Shown here: in pieces, positions 8,451 to 17,636 of the stretch | Numbering within the stretch: position 1 is the stretch's first letter | How the letters are laid out: each line of letters opens with the position of its first letter | Source: a virus | Strand: one strand, 5' to 3' | DNA: 38,313 nucleotides | IMG/VR virus record: IMGVR_UViG_3300045947_000165 | Location: 1 to 38,313 of that record | Translations under genes and position numbers: made by a program | The notes under the pieces: model-generated | Database searches by the model: none | What the model saw: the letters and a program-made list of their open reading frames with translations, nothing else | What the model was told of the DNA's origin: nothing

Positions 8451-9296
8451 CTAGGCCACCTCCTCCCACTCGAAGCTCACGTCGTCCGCCGGGAACTGCA
8501 CACTGCGCCGCGCAGAGACATGGCGGAGGAGGGCGACGGCATAGGGGTTGTCAGGGAACGGGGCGACCAGCGCGCGGCCGGCCGCCTTCCAGCGGCGCTC
8601 GAAGGCTATCCACTCGGCGACCCCGTCGGCCAGCAGGGTGCCCGTCGCCGCGCCGTTGCTGGCCACCCGCACGAGCGCGTTGCGCGTGCCGGTGAGGCGC
8701 GCATACTCTGGACCCATCAGGAGGGATTGCGAGCCGCCGCCCAGCGAGCGCGAGATGATGATCGGCTGCGTCGGCGTCGGATCGAAGCCCCACCGGAAGT
8801 TCCGGATCGTCGTCAGCGGACACACGAGAAACGCCCCCAGGCGGAACGCGGTCGGGAGATCGGTCTGGTTCGCGATCCCGGTCACGGGCGTCTGCTCCGG
8901 AATCACGATGCGCCAGAATCGCCGCGTCACCGTCGACGTCGGGGCGTGCCAGAGGCAGAGGCGGCCATTCAGCGGGCTTTCGCCGATCGTGAGCACCGCT
9001 GATTTGTAGTTGGGCTCCCCGCCCCCCCCGGAGTCGAAGGTGTTCGCGTCGTCGGCCCAGATCTGGACGCTGGCGAAATTCGTGTACAAGAGCGCCCACC
9101 ACTGCACGGCCTTCGCGCTGCCGAGGTCCATGCTGATGAGCTGCAGCGTCGCGGCCGTGCTCTTCCAGGGAATATCCGGCGACGCGGGGTCCTGGATGTT
9201 CGTGATGGGATAGCCGGCGGCCTGGCTGCTCACGTTGTAGATGGTCGCGGCCTGAACCCAGTCCGTCGTGACCGTGGCGCGGAGATCCACGGTCAT
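8451..9296 (-). CDS. Distal-tail-like / minor tail protein
   Basis: The real protein is 281 residues, starting at an ATG that overlaps the tape-measure stop (ATGA at 9296). It opens MTVDLRATVTTDWVQAATIY and carries a strand-rich N-terminal region (STAATLQLISMDLGSAKAVQ) reminiscent of discoidin/F5-8 type C carbohydrate-binding sandwiches. The C-terminal half includes RWGFDPTPTQPIIISRS and ends FEWEEVA. Directly after the tape measure, siphoviruses encode the distal tail and tip proteins, so a ring or adaptor linking tail tube and tip is the best guess. No catalytic motif. Confidence 0.75.
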   Translation of the reverse strand: MTVDLRATVTTDWVQAATIYNVSSQAAGYPITNIQDPASPDIPWKSTAATLQLISMDLGSAKAVQWWALLYTNFASVQIWADDANTFDSGGGGEPNYKSAVLTIGESPLNGRLCLWHAPTSTVTRRFWRIVIPEQTPVTGIANQTDLPTAFRLGAFLVCPLTTIRNFRWGFDPTPTQPIIISRSLGGGSQSLLMGPEYARLTGTRNALVRVASNGAATGTLLADGVAEWIAFERRWKAAGRALVAPFPDNPYAVALLRHVSARRSVQFPADDVSFEWEEVA

Positions 9297-12200
9297 CGGC
9301 GCGACCCCTTGTGGTGGCCCGTCTTCTCCATCACAACCTCGTAGAGCCGGCCGCCGCTCCGGAAGTCGCGTTCCACGCGCGCGAGGAACTTCTGGTACAT
9401 CTCCTCGTCGCTCTTGGCCCCGACGAACGCCCCGGGCGCGACGGTGAAGGTCACGTGGACGTCGCCACTCGAAGCTGATGGCGCGGCCATCGGCGCCAGG
9501 ACCGTGCCGCCGCCATCGGACTTCATCCCGCGCCACACCTCGGCGTCCTCGGGATTCAGCACCGCCTCGCCGCGATGGAGCATCGCGAGACCGCCCGGCG
9601 TGTAGTCCGTGCCGAGCGCGTGCTGCGGAATCGTGTTGAAAATGTCCGTCAGCCGGTCGCGGATGATCACCAGCGCGTCGTAGGCGTCCTTCTGGATCCT
9701 GGCCAGGAACGCGAGCGGCGAATCGCCGCCGGTGACCTCGCGCATCAGTTGGTTTTGTCGCTCCAGCAGGATGCCGGTGAGGGCCGCCTGCTCCGTCGCG
9801 ATGAGGGCCAGGGCCTCGGCCAGCCCCTTCTTGATGCCCTCGATTTCCTTGTCCGCCGCGGCGTTGATCGCGGCGACCTGGGCGGCCTCGGCGGCGCGGA
9901 TGGCCTCGATGTTGGCGTCGCGCTGCTGCTCGATCGCGCGCACGGCGTCGGCCGTGTTCCGCTCGATCTCGCGATTCATGGCCTCGAGGCCCTTGTTCGC
10001 CTCGGTCAGCGCGGCGATCTGCTCGTCGATGGATTGCAGGCTCGCCGCCGCGCTCTCCTCCGGCGTGACCCGCGCCGCCGCGGCGGCCTTGACGGCCTCG
10101 AGCTTGCCCACCATCTCGTCGAAGAACGCCTCCCACTTCGGGCCGGGGCGACGCATGACGTCCGTGCCGGCGGCCAGCGCGGCCTGGATGGCCTGCTGCA
10201 CGGCCGCGGCGTTCTCGGGCGTGGCGTTGGCGGCGAAGGCGGCCTCCGCGGCCCGGACATTGCTCAGCGCGAACGCGAGTCGATCGGCCGGGCCCAGCGG
10301 CGAGGTTCCGCCGAGCTTGAGGTCGGCGATCATCTTGTCGATGTCCTCGACCACGCGCGCCCACTCGCGCGAGAGCCGGATGTTCTCCTCGATGGTCCGG
10401 CGCTGCTCGCGGAGCGCGTCCATCTCCAGGTTGTTCGCCTCGATCTGGAGGCGGTTGGCTTCCATCGCGGCGTCGGCGGCGGCACGCGCAGCGGCGATGG
10501 CCTGGTCGGCGCGCTCCTGCTCCATCCGGATCAGAGCCTCGGTGTTCGCGCGCGCGGCGTTGAGCGATGCCGTCCGCCACGCCTCGACACCGGCGATCAG
10601 CCCGTTCGCGAGGTTCGTCAACGACGCCGCGCCCGTCTGGAGGATCTGGAGCGCACCCTCCAGGTTGCCGGACGCCTTCGCCTCGTTGAACATCGTCCCG
10701 AAGGTCGTGAGCGCCGGGATGGCGGCCTGCACGGCGATCCCGATGCCCTCGCTGAGCATCTGGGCGCTCGAGCCGCCCTGGCCCGGCGCGAGCCCCGCGA
10801 GCTTCGCGAAGAGCGCCGGCAGCGCGGCGGTGATCGCCTGGAGCGCCGCGGCGGCCGCGAAGAGCCGGACGGAGGCGTTCTCGGCGCTCGTCGCGACGTG
10901 GTTGAGCATCGTGACCAGCGTCCCGATTGGTCCCGCGTTGCCGATGTCGAGCGACGTCAGCGCGGACGTGATCGCGTTCGACAGGAAGTTGCTGCCGAAG
11001 GTGTCGAGCAGCCGGTCGATCTCGGCCTGGATCTCCTGGACGAGCCGCTTCTCCAGCGCGTACTTCTCGAGGATGGCCTTTTCGAGCGCGGCGCCCGCGG
11101 TCGCCAACTCCTCGCTCGTCATCGCCTCGGCCCATCGGCTCGTGGCGTCCTGGACGGCCTGCGTCGCCAGGGCCATTGAGAGCCGGATAGCCTGGAGCGC
11201 GCCCTCCATTCGCGTGTTCATGTCGAGCGACATGGCGGCGATCGTGGCGCCGAGTCTGACGTACTGCTGCGACAGCGCCGCCACCGCGGCGATTTCCTTG
11301 GTGAGCGCTTCGAGCTCTTCCTTCGTCGTGTTGGCGTTGCCGGCAAGCTCGACGAGCTTTTGGCGGAGCGGGGCGACGAGGTTCGCCGCGAACGCCTCCG
11401 CGATGCCGCCGAGGGCCAGTTTTGCGGCGTCCCCGATGAACCCGTCGATCAGGCTCGCGAGGCCCGCAAGTTGCGTCAACCGCTCCCCGATCGCCGGGAG
11501 CGACTCCTCGAACTTCTTGATGTCCTCGGCGGTTGCGCTGGCCGAGGACACGAGGCGTTCAAACTCTTCGCGGATCGCCTTGATGGGGCCGTTGACGAAG
11601 GCGGCCGCGACATCATCCGGCAGCGCCTTGCGGGCGGCGTCGGCGAATTCGACGCTGATCGTGTTCCGCATCGCGTCGAGCATCGTGTTGATGCCGGCCT
11701 GAAACTGGTCGATGAACGGGCCGAAGTTGAACGCCAGCCCCCCTTCGTGCTGGGTGCCGGTGGCGCCGGGGATGCCGGGCACCTGGAACGGCCCGAGCCC
11801 AGCCGTGGCCGCGAAGAAGCCGCCGACGCCCGCCTGGTCCTCGATCGAGTGCCGAAAGTCCTCGATGGACTTGGCGACACCGGCGAGGTCGACGGCTTCG
11901 GACAGTTGGTTGCCGAACGCCGTGACGGCCTCACCCTCCTTCGTCAGCGTCTCCGAGAGCCGCGTCGAGAACGAGAGCCAGCGCTCGGACGCCTTGCTGA
12001 AGACGCCGGTGAACTCGAGGACAAAGCCAGTGATCGCCAGCCCCGCGGCGGCCAGCCAGCCGTAGGGGCCGCCGAAGATCGCGGCGGCAGCGGCGGCAGC
12101 CAACAGTGCCGACTGCACGGCCTTGCCGGCGTCCGTGATGTCCTTCCGCATCGCGGTCAGGGCGATGCCCACCGCGGCCGCGACGGCGGTGAAGCTCGCG

Positions 12201-14554
12201 GCGGCGGTGCTCATCTTCCCGACGTTGGCGGCGACGCCCGCAGCGTTGAAGGCCTCGCCGAGCGTGCCGCCGGACCGCAGCGCGAGCGCGAAGGTCTGCC
12301 CCGCGGCCACGACGGAGTCGAAGACGGTGACGAGTTTGCCGCCGATGCCGATCAGCGTGTTGCCGAAGCCGGCCAGCGCCATGACGTCGGTTCCGCCGGC
12401 CAGGCCGGCGCCGCCGAGGGTAAACGTGCCCTCACCGAGCGGGTCCGTCATCGTGACACCGCCGCCGCCGAGCGCCGCAGCCACCGCGCCTCCGCCACTC
12501 GTCGCGAGCCTTGCGCTCCCCGTGAACACGGAGATCAGCGCGTCGATCACCGGCTCGATGGCGCGCTTGAGGAGTCGGTTGATCAGCTCGGCGGCGATCG
12601 AGTTGATGACCTGCATCGCGATGTCGCCGAACGACTTCCACGTCAGGGTCCCCTGCTGGAGGCCCTTGACGACCTGGTCGATGCCTTGCGTGATCGAGCC
12701 GAAGATGTCGCGCCAGAAGTCGCGGGCGTTCGCAAGATCGGACAAGCGATCGAACTCGGCCTTGAGGCGCACCACCTCCGGCGTGATCCCCCCCGCCGCG
12801 TTCGCCACCGCGAGCATCCGCGCCCGCACCGCGTCGAGGCTGGCCCCGAGCGCATCGAAGCTCGGGCCGAGCAGCTGCGACTGGAGGTTGATCGACGTGA
12901 AGACCGCATCGACGGCCCGCGCGGCGTTCGTGATGTCCACGATCGCCATCTGCTCGTCATGCAACGCCTGCTGCACGTTCTCGGCGTGCTGCACCCACTG
13001 GGCGTCAGACATCGCGAGCGTCTTCGCTTCCTCCGCCCGCGCGCGATTGTTGATCTCCACCTCGGCCATCTGGCTCTCGTGGAGGAGCGCCAGGCGCGCG
13101 TCGATGTGCGCCACCCACTCGGCGTCGCTCAGCGCGAGCATCTGCTGTTCGTGCTGGCGCGCCTTGTTGGTGATCTCGACCTCGGCCTCGAGGGCGCGCG
13201 TCGACTCGGCGATGATGGCCTCTGCCGAGTCGACGTGCATTTTGAGGATCTGCTCGCCCAGCTTCTTGATCTCGGCAGCCGACATGGCGGCGTTCTTCGG
13301 GAGGTTGCCGAGCGGATTCGTGCCGAGTTTGCTCAGCTCCTTCTGCGATTCAGTGGTGCCCTTGGCGCTATCGTTGAAGCGATCGAGGGCGTCACGGGCT
13401 TCCTGGAATCGCGTCGTGGCCGCGCTCATCGCCGCCTCACCCGCGGCGAAGGCTTTCGTCATGTTCGGAAGCCGGCCATTCGCGAGGTCGTCGGCGAGGC
13501 TCCCATAGAAGGCCGTAATGTTGGCCAGGGGGACCATCACCGCCGCGAGGCCGACGCCGATGATGGCGATCTCTCTAAACGTCTCTTTGATCGTCGGCCC
13601 GATCGTTTTCTCTAGGACGGTGCCGACCGGACGAAGCACCTCGAGCGCACCCTCCCACGTCGCCTTCCAGATCTTGCCGAGCTCGGTCAGCGCAGGCCCC
13701 ATCGTCCCGATCTCGCGGCCAATCTTTTGAATCCACTCCAGGATGGCCGCCGCCACGGTATTGAGGAGCTCCCCGAACGACTCCTGCGTTTCCTTCCACG
13801 CCACCTGGAGCCGCTTGACCGATTCGGCGTGGAGGTTGTTGACGCCCGTCAGGCTGTCGACGACGGGCTTGGCCTTCGCCATCGCCTCGGTGTGGATGGC
13901 TTGCGCTCGCTGCGCGTCCGTGAGCTGGTCGACCTCGACGCCCAGCGCCGCCGCGTACTTCTTCGCCGCCTCCGTCGCGTCGACCTGGATGCCGACCATC
14001 TGGAGGGCCCGCGTTCGACCCGTCGCCGCGGCTTGCGCGAACGCGTCGAACGCGGCCTTGACGTCGCCCCCGAAGAGCTTCGAGAGCTGGCGCGCCGCCT
14101 CCATCATCTCGATGATCTGCTTCGGCTGGAGGCCCTCGATCAGCGCTTTCGAGGCCGCCTGCATCGCGTCCTCGATGTCGAGCAGCCCGTCAGAGGCCTT
14201 CATCAGTTGCTCGGCCAGCGCCTCGCCATTGACGCCAATCGCCTTCGTCAGCGCCATGAAGGAGGCCTGTTGCATCTCGGCCTCGCGCGCCATCCGCGAG
14301 GCCTCCAGCACGTAGTCCTTGATGGCGACGACCGCCTGCTGGAAGACGTTCGCGAGGTTGACGCCCGTGAAGACCTCGAACACACGCTTCGCCGTGTCGC
14401 GGAGGCCGGAGAGCTCGCGGCTCGCGGCCGCGGCTCCGCCCGCGACGACTGAATGGAGTTTCGCCCCTGACTGCGCGACGGCCTCGAGCGCTCGGGCCGC
14501 TTCGGCGGGCCCGCTCGCCACGACTCGGATAACAACCGTGCCTTCGTTCGCCAC
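9293..14554 (-). CDS. Tail tape measure protein
   Basis: The longest gene, 1753 residues, GTG start at 14554 overlapping the previous TAG by one base. Length, position after two small chaperone-like genes, and long Ala/Glu/Lys-rich helices identify a siphovirus tape measure. Residues about 775-800 and 810-855 are hydrophobic (AAAAAAAIFGGPYGWLAAAG), likely the membrane-interacting segment used in DNA entry. Residues about 1330-1600 are strongly coiled coil with many Arg/Glu/Ala heptads. At roughly 0.15 nm per residue, a family rule of thumb, the tail would be about 260 nm, longer than lambda's. No lysozyme or peptidase motif was seen. The repeated Ala-helix composition explains the long spurious frames on both strands here. 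Confidence 0.93.
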   Translation of the reverse strand: MANEGTVVIRVVASGPAEAARALEAVAQSGAKLHSVVAGGAAAASRELSGLRDTAKRVFEVFTGVNLANVFQQAVVAIKDYVLEASRMAREAEMQQASFMALTKAIGVNGEALAEQLMKASDGLLDIEDAMQAASKALIEGLQPKQIIEMMEAARQLSKLFGGDVKAAFDAFAQAAATGRTRALQMVGIQVDATEAAKKYAAALGVEVDQLTDAQRAQAIHTEAMAKAKPVVDSLTGVNNLHAESVKRLQVAWKETQESFGELLNTVAAAILEWIQKIGREIGTMGPALTELGKIWKATWEGALEVLRPVGTVLEKTIGPTIKETFREIAIIGVGLAAVMVPLANITAFYGSLADDLANGRLPNMTKAFAAGEAAMSAATTRFQEARDALDRFNDSAKGTTESQKELSKLGTNPLGNLPKNAAMSAAEIKKLGEQILKMHVDSAEAIIAESTRALEAEVEITNKARQHEQQMLALSDAEWVAHIDARLALLHESQMAEVEINNRARAEEAKTLAMSDAQWVQHAENVQQALHDEQMAIVDITNAARAVDAVFTSINLQSQLLGPSFDALGASLDAVRARMLAVANAAGGITPEVVRLKAEFDRLSDLANARDFWRDIFGSITQGIDQVVKGLQQGTLTWKSFGDIAMQVINSIAAELINRLLKRAIEPVIDALISVFTGSARLATSGGGAVAAALGGGGVTMTDPLGEGTFTLGGAGLAGGTDVMALAGFGNTLIGIGGKLVTVFDSVVAAGQTFALALRSGGTLGEAFNAAGVAANVGKMSTAAASFTAVAAAVGIALTAMRKDITDAGKAVQSALLAAAAAAAIFGGPYGWLAAAGLAITGFVLEFTGVFSKASERWLSFSTRLSETLTKEGEAVTAFGNQLSEAVDLAGVAKSIEDFRHSIEDQAGVGGFFAATAGLGPFQVPGIPGATGTQHEGGLAFNFGPFIDQFQAGINTMLDAMRNTISVEFADAARKALPDDVAAAFVNGPIKAIREEFERLVSSASATAEDIKKFEESLPAIGERLTQLAGLASLIDGFIGDAAKLALGGIAEAFAANLVAPLRQKLVELAGNANTTKEELEALTKEIAAVAALSQQYVRLGATIAAMSLDMNTRMEGALQAIRLSMALATQAVQDATSRWAEAMTSEELATAGAALEKAILEKYALEKRLVQEIQAEIDRLLDTFGSNFLSNAITSALTSLDIGNAGPIGTLVTMLNHVATSAENASVRLFAAAAALQAITAALPALFAKLAGLAPGQGGSSAQMLSEGIGIAVQAAIPALTTFGTMFNEAKASGNLEGALQILQTGAASLTNLANGLIAGVEAWRTASLNAARANTEALIRMEQERADQAIAAARAAADAAMEANRLQIEANNLEMDALREQRRTIEENIRLSREWARVVEDIDKMIADLKLGGTSPLGPADRLAFALSNVRAAEAAFAANATPENAAAVQQAIQAALAAGTDVMRRPGPKWEAFFDEMVGKLEAVKAAAAARVTPEESAAASLQSIDEQIAALTEANKGLEAMNREIERNTADAVRAIEQQRDANIEAIRAAEAAQVAAINAAADKEIEGIKKGLAEALALIATEQAALTGILLERQNQLMREVTGGDSPLAFLARIQKDAYDALVIIRDRLTDIFNTIPQHALGTDYTPGGLAMLHRGEAVLNPEDAEVWRGMKSDGGGTVLAPMAAPSASSGDVHVTFTVAPGAFVGAKSDEEMYQKFLARVERDFRSGGRLYEVVMEKTGHHKGSRR

Positions 14555-14967
14555 TACCGCACCCGCGCCTCGTCTCGCGCCCGGGCGAGTTCCTCGGGCG
14601 TGAGCCGGCCCGTCTGCGCCATGCCCAGCGACTCGTACTCTCGGGCGAGGGTCATGGAGTCCTCGACCAGGTCGTGCTCGTGGCGCTCCTCGGCGTCGTC
14701 CTCATCCGATGGCTTCGGCTGCCAGCGCGGGTCGTACGGCTTCGGCTCGCGGCCGATGACGTCGCTGAGGGATGGACGGGCGTCCTGCGACCACATGCCC
14801 GTGCGGAGCGCGTGGCGCGCGAGAATGTCCCAGAGCAGCTCGTGGCGGTACGCGACGCCCGCGAGCATGGCCTCGACCTCGCCCGGCGTGCAGCGGTCGA
14901 ATTCCCACGGCTTGAGACCGAGGAGCCCGAGCGCGACGGGCTCGGTCTCCTCGATCCAGGCGTCCAC
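14554..14967 (-). CDS. Tail assembly chaperone, second (T-like) component
   Basis: A 137-residue frame ending at the tape-measure start. The first start is GTG at 14967, preceded by AGGGG 6 nt upstream. It contains GLLGLKPWEFDRCTPGEVEAM, a pattern typical of small phage proteins just before the tape measure (lambda gpT region), then an acidic linker. The same frame stays open upstream back to about 15063, overlapping the end of the previous gene in the -1 frame, so it could also be expressed as a G-T fusion by ribosomal slippage. No canonical slippery heptamer was found in the overlap. Confidence 0.75.
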   Translation of the reverse strand: MDAWIEETEPVALGLLGLKPWEFDRCTPGEVEAMLAGVAYRHELLWDILARHALRTGMWSQDARPSLSDVIGREPKPYDPRWQPKPSDEDDAEERHEHDLVEDSMTLAREYESLGMAQTGRLTPEELARARDEARVR

Positions 14968-14990
14968 GTCGATCCCCTGAAGCTCGCGAA

Positions 14991-15398
14991 CTAGTCGCCC
15001 CTCGGAGGGCTCGCCATCGCCAGCGTAGGGCGCGGTCGCTCCTCCTCGGAACGATCGGGTGACACCTCACGGACGCATCGGGCCTCGATGAGCGCGTCGA
15101 CGAGCGCCTTCGCGATGCCGTGGAGCGAGTCGTGGGCCTCGAGGTGGGCGTCCATCCAGGACCAGAGCTTTTCCTCGGAGATCTTCTCCTCGAGGCCGTG
15201 CCGGAGGAAGATCACGATGCCGTCGCGGTCGTTCTGCTCCTCGATCAGCCTCGCGGCGCCGTCGATCTGGAGCTTGTGTTGCACGAGGCCCACCTGCATG
15301 TGGGCTTGCAGCTCGTTCGTCGCGCGCTGCGCCGACTTGCTGCTGAAGCGGAGATACCGGACCTTGCCGCCGAGCTCGACCGGAATGGACTTCGCCAT
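14991..15398 (-). CDS. Tail assembly chaperone, first (G-like) component
   Basis: A 135-residue protein starting at ATG 15398 with an excellent AAGGAGG 6 nt upstream. It opens MAKSIPVELGGKVRYLRFS, typical of tail chaperones that hold the tape measure, followed by helices (EKLWSWMDAHLEAHDSLHG) and a Pro/Arg-rich tail. It lies between the tail tube gene and the T-like gene, as lambda G does. The strong ribosome site after a hairpin-rich spacer suggests separate control of its level. Confidence 0.78.
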   Translation of the reverse strand: MAKSIPVELGGKVRYLRFSSKSAQRATNELQAHMQVGLVQHKLQIDGAARLIEEQNDRDGIVIFLRHGLEEKISEEKLWSWMDAHLEAHDSLHGIAKALVDALIEARCVREVSPDRSEEERPRPTLAMASPPRGD

Positions 15399-15419
15399 GA
15401 GGAACCTCCTTCGTGGTGA

Positions 15420-15441
15420 CCGGCCCCTCTGACAGGGCCGG
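15420..15441 (-). terminator. Second hairpin just before the G-like chaperone gene
   Basis: CCGGCCC (15420-15426) pairs with GGGCCGG (15435-15441), loop 8 nt. It ends about 10 nt before the ribosome binding site of the chaperone gene. It could lower read-through from the highly expressed tail tube gene or shape initiation. No T-run follows. Confidence 0.4.
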
Positions 15442-15512
15442 GTTAAACGCGGCAGCTGATGCCCACCGGGGTCTCAGGGCGGGGTCGCTATCCCGGCTTC
15501 ACGTTCAGAACC

Positions 15513-15543
15513 CCGGCGCCCCCAAGGAGGAGAAAGGCGCCGG
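15513..15543 (-). terminator. Strong hairpin after tail tube gene, possible terminator or processing site
   Basis: CCGGCGCC (15513-15520) and GGCGCCGG (15536-15543) form a perfect 8-bp stem with a 15-nt loop. It sits about 40-70 nt downstream of the tail tube stop in the direction of transcription. There is no U-tract, so it may attenuate or stabilise mRNA rather than fully terminate. A smaller stem, GCGGC/GCCGC at 15557-15570, precedes it. Confidence 0.4.
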
Positions 15544-15580
15544 AGTACCCCACCGAGCGGCGTCAGCCGCCGCGCGTCGT

Positions 15581-16000
15581 TTAATCGCTGAACGCCGGCA
15601 GCTCAAGCACGCGCAGCGTGACCTGGGCGCGCCGCGGCCCGTCCGTCGGGCGGCTCCGCGCGTAGGTCTTCACCGCGCACCGATACGTCGCGAACTCGCC
15701 GCTGGTCTCGACCACGCGGTAGTTGCGCTTCGTGAGCGTGAAGGCGTCGTTCCGGAGCTGCTTGTGCAGCGCGTTGGCGGGGATCTCCGAGATTGGAAAG
15801 CTGAGGGCCCCCGAGTTCACCAGGCCGAGCAGGGTCTCCGTGTGGATGCCGTCCGTGCTGTGGCTGGTGACGTCGTGCTCGGTCTTGTCGGGGCTCGGCC
15901 CCTCGATGGCGCCGACCTCGGGGATGGTGACGTAGGCGCCGGAGCCCTCCGAGGTCTCCACCTGCATCAGCGTGCCTTTGGCGTGTACGGCCTGGCTCAT
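15581..16000 (-). CDS. Major tail tube protein (lambda V-like)
   Basis: A 139-residue protein from ATG 16000, preceded by a GAGAGGAG ribosome site. Motifs MSQAVHAKGTLMQVE, IPEVGAIEGPSPDKTEHDVTS and a mid-sequence LRNDAFTLTKRNYRVVE match the tail tube fold (lambda gpV N-domain family). The family forms the hexameric rings of the tail shaft. Position between the terminator-like protein and the tail chaperones agrees. It lacks the extra Ig-like C-terminal domain found in lambda gpV, giving a shorter protein. Confidence 0.85.
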   Translation of the reverse strand: MSQAVHAKGTLMQVETSEGSGAYVTIPEVGAIEGPSPDKTEHDVTSHSTDGIHTETLLGLVNSGALSFPISEIPANALHKQLRNDAFTLTKRNYRVVETSGEFATYRCAVKTYARSRPTDGPRRAQVTLRVLELPAFSD

Positions 16001-16024
16001 GGAGTTCTCCTCTCCCCGCTCGGG

Positions 16025-16537
16025 CTACGCGCTGGAGCCGCCGAGGTAGATGTCGTAGGTCACGCCGGTGACGCCCGCCGTGTTGAGCACGTTGATGAGG
16101 TCGCCGGTCGTGGGCGTGACCGTGATGCCGACCAGGTCGAACCAGCCGAACCCGCTCTGGGGGCCGATGTCGACGCCGGCGCTGGCGGCCGAGATCCAGG
16201 GCACGCCATTGGTGGCCCCGCGGCCCACGCGGATCCTGTTGCCGCCGAGCGCCGTCGTGTTGAACACGTAGAGCGCCTTGAGCTTCGCGAAGACGACGGC
16301 GACGCCGAAGGCGTCCAGCAGGGCCCCCGCCAGGTCGTGATCCTCGTTGGCGCTCGCCGCGAGCGCTCGTGACAGGCTCGTCCACTTGAGGTCGGCGAGG
16401 CCCACACCGGTGCCCGGAGCGACGGTCCACTGCAGCAACCTCGGGCCCACCTGCGACTTCACCACCTCGGCGCCGATCTGCCGGCTGTCCAGAATGTCGA
16501 CGCCCAGCGAGAGGGTCCCCGTGAGTGATCCTGGCAT
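16025..16537 (-). CDS. Putative virion structural protein between tail terminator and tail tube
   Basis: A 170-residue protein, ATG 16537, AAGGAG about 10 nt upstream. It contains the recognisable segment EDHDLAGALLDAFGVAVVFA and ends GVTYDIYLGGSSA; similar proteins appear in many phage head-tail modules, but no function is known to me. The later half (NGVPWISAASAGVDIGPQ) is beta-rich. Its own ribosome site and place next to the tail tube suggest an abundant virion protein. Confidence 0.7.
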   Translation of the reverse strand: MPGSLTGTLSLGVDILDSRQIGAEVVKSQVGPRLLQWTVAPGTGVGLADLKWTSLSRALAASANEDHDLAGALLDAFGVAVVFAKLKALYVFNTTALGGNRIRVGRGATNGVPWISAASAGVDIGPQSGFGWFDLVGITVTPTTGDLINVLNTAGVTGVTYDIYLGGSSA

Positions 16538-16563
16538 GGCTCAGTTCTCCTTATCCGCGTCCT

Positions 16564-17034
16564 TTACGTGTGCGCGACCCAGTGCTGGCGAAAGACGCCG
16601 TAGGGCTCTTTCGCGCCGTCGTCGGTATCCATCGGACCGTCGGGCGTGAGGAGCATCTTCGCGAGACCGGCGAGCGTGCGGTCGAGCAGGAGGCACTTCG
16701 TCGCGTCCTGCCACAGCCGGTTCAGCAGATCGTTGACGGGGTCGTCCTCGATCCCGCTGTAGACGTAGCCCCAGAGCGCGAAGCGGTGCGCGTGGCTCTC
16801 GCTCGTCTGCGAGTAGTCGGGATCGAAGGTGCTCCCCGAGCCGCGCATCACGCCGAGGATCGGCCCCTCGCGCAGCAGCGCCTGATACTTGAAGTGCTCC
16901 AGGTCGAGCATCTCGCGCGTGAGGCGCTCCGGCGTGATCGTGAAGAAGTAGTCCGGGCCCTCGACGATCGTCACCAGGCGCGCGGCCACGGCGCGCTCGA
17001 TCTGCTCGCGGATCGGCGGGGCGGCCGGCGGCAT
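16564..17034 (-). CDS. Tail terminator-like protein (gpU-like)
   Basis: A 156-residue protein starting MPPAAPPIREQIERAVAARLV at ATG 17034, 4 nt after the Z-like stop. The opening helix followed by alternating strands (GPDYFFTITPERLTREM; ESHAHRFALWGYVYSG; two aspartates in GIEDDPVNDLL) resembles tail terminator/completion proteins that cap the tail tube. Lambda gpU is 131 residues and sits at the same place after Z. Sequence similarity is weak, so the call rests on fold pattern and order. Confidence 0.65.
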   Translation of the reverse strand: MPPAAPPIREQIERAVAARLVTIVEGPDYFFTITPERLTREMLDLEHFKYQALLREGPILGVMRGSGSTFDPDYSQTSESHAHRFALWGYVYSGIEDDPVNDLLNRLWQDATKCLLLDRTLAGLAKMLLTPDGPMDTDDGAKEPYGVFRQHWVAHT

Positions 17035-17038
17035 CGCG

Positions 17039-17632
17039 CTACGCGGCCTCGCGCCCGGCGCGCTGGCTCAGGATGAAGTTGATCTCGTGCACCAGGCGCG
17101 AGCGGAACTGCTCGCGCGCGGTCGCCACGTTCTCGTCGACGAGCTTGGCGTTGAACACGCGGAGCGGCGACGGCCCGAACCGCTCGTCGATCGGCAGACG
17201 TCCGACGAGTCCGGTCGGCCCGGCGCCGCGGCGGCGTCCGACCACGGCCTTGTGCCCGCTGCGCATCGTGGCGAGGAACGCCCGCGGCGCGAACAGCGAG
17301 CCCGCCTGGACGCCGGCCAGGAGCTGGTACGGCCGGAAGTCCTGCATCGGGATCCGGCCCAGCACGTGCGGCGGCTTGCCGTCCGTGCGCCGATACGGCC
17401 CGATCGCCAGGGTGCCCTCGAGCGTTCTCGGGCTCGCCTTCGTGATGTGGAGTGAGCGGTCGACGGCCCGCTTCGTGATACCGCCGCCGAGATCCGCGAC
17501 GATGGCCGCCGACGCGCGCGTCTTCGCGCCCTCGAGCGTCCGGTTGATCGCCCGCATCTGGGCGATGGGCAGATCCTTGCCGATGGCCAGCAGGTTGGCC
17601 GCCATCCGCTCGGTGCCCTCGACGGTGATCAC
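17039..17632 (-). CDS. Minor tail protein Z-like
   Basis: A 197-residue protein with GTG start at 17632; lambda Z is 192 residues. The N-terminal pattern AQMRAINRTLEGAKTRASAAI followed by ITKRAVDRSL is characteristic of prophage minor tail protein Z. This family acts at the head-tail interface in tail completion. It lies between the FII-like connector and the U-like terminator, the same order as lambda. Confidence 0.82.
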   Translation of the reverse strand: MITVEGTERMAANLLAIGKDLPIAQMRAINRTLEGAKTRASAAIVADLGGGITKRAVDRSLHITKASPRTLEGTLAIGPYRRTDGKPPHVLGRIPMQDFRPYQLLAGVQAGSLFAPRAFLATMRSGHKAVVGRRRGAGPTGLVGRLPIDERFGPSPLRVFNAKLVDENVATAREQFRSRLVHEINFILSQRAGREAA

Positions 17633-17636
17633 GTCA

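Noticed and set aside
6973-8469. Minus-strand 498-codon frame within the tailspike gene
   Set aside because: Arg/Gly/His-rich sequence without domains; the tailspike frame covers the same DNA with clear beta-helix rungs.
9297-11135. N-terminal extension of the distal-tail-like frame (894 codons in total)
   Set aside because: The first 613 codons are in a shadow frame of the tape measure; real protein begins at the ATG overlapping the tape-measure stop.
11360-13615. Long plus-strand frames opposite the tape measure (751, 656, 534 and 461 codons)
   Set aside because: They mirror the Ala/Glu-rich helical codons of the tape measure and have no family pattern or ribosome sites.
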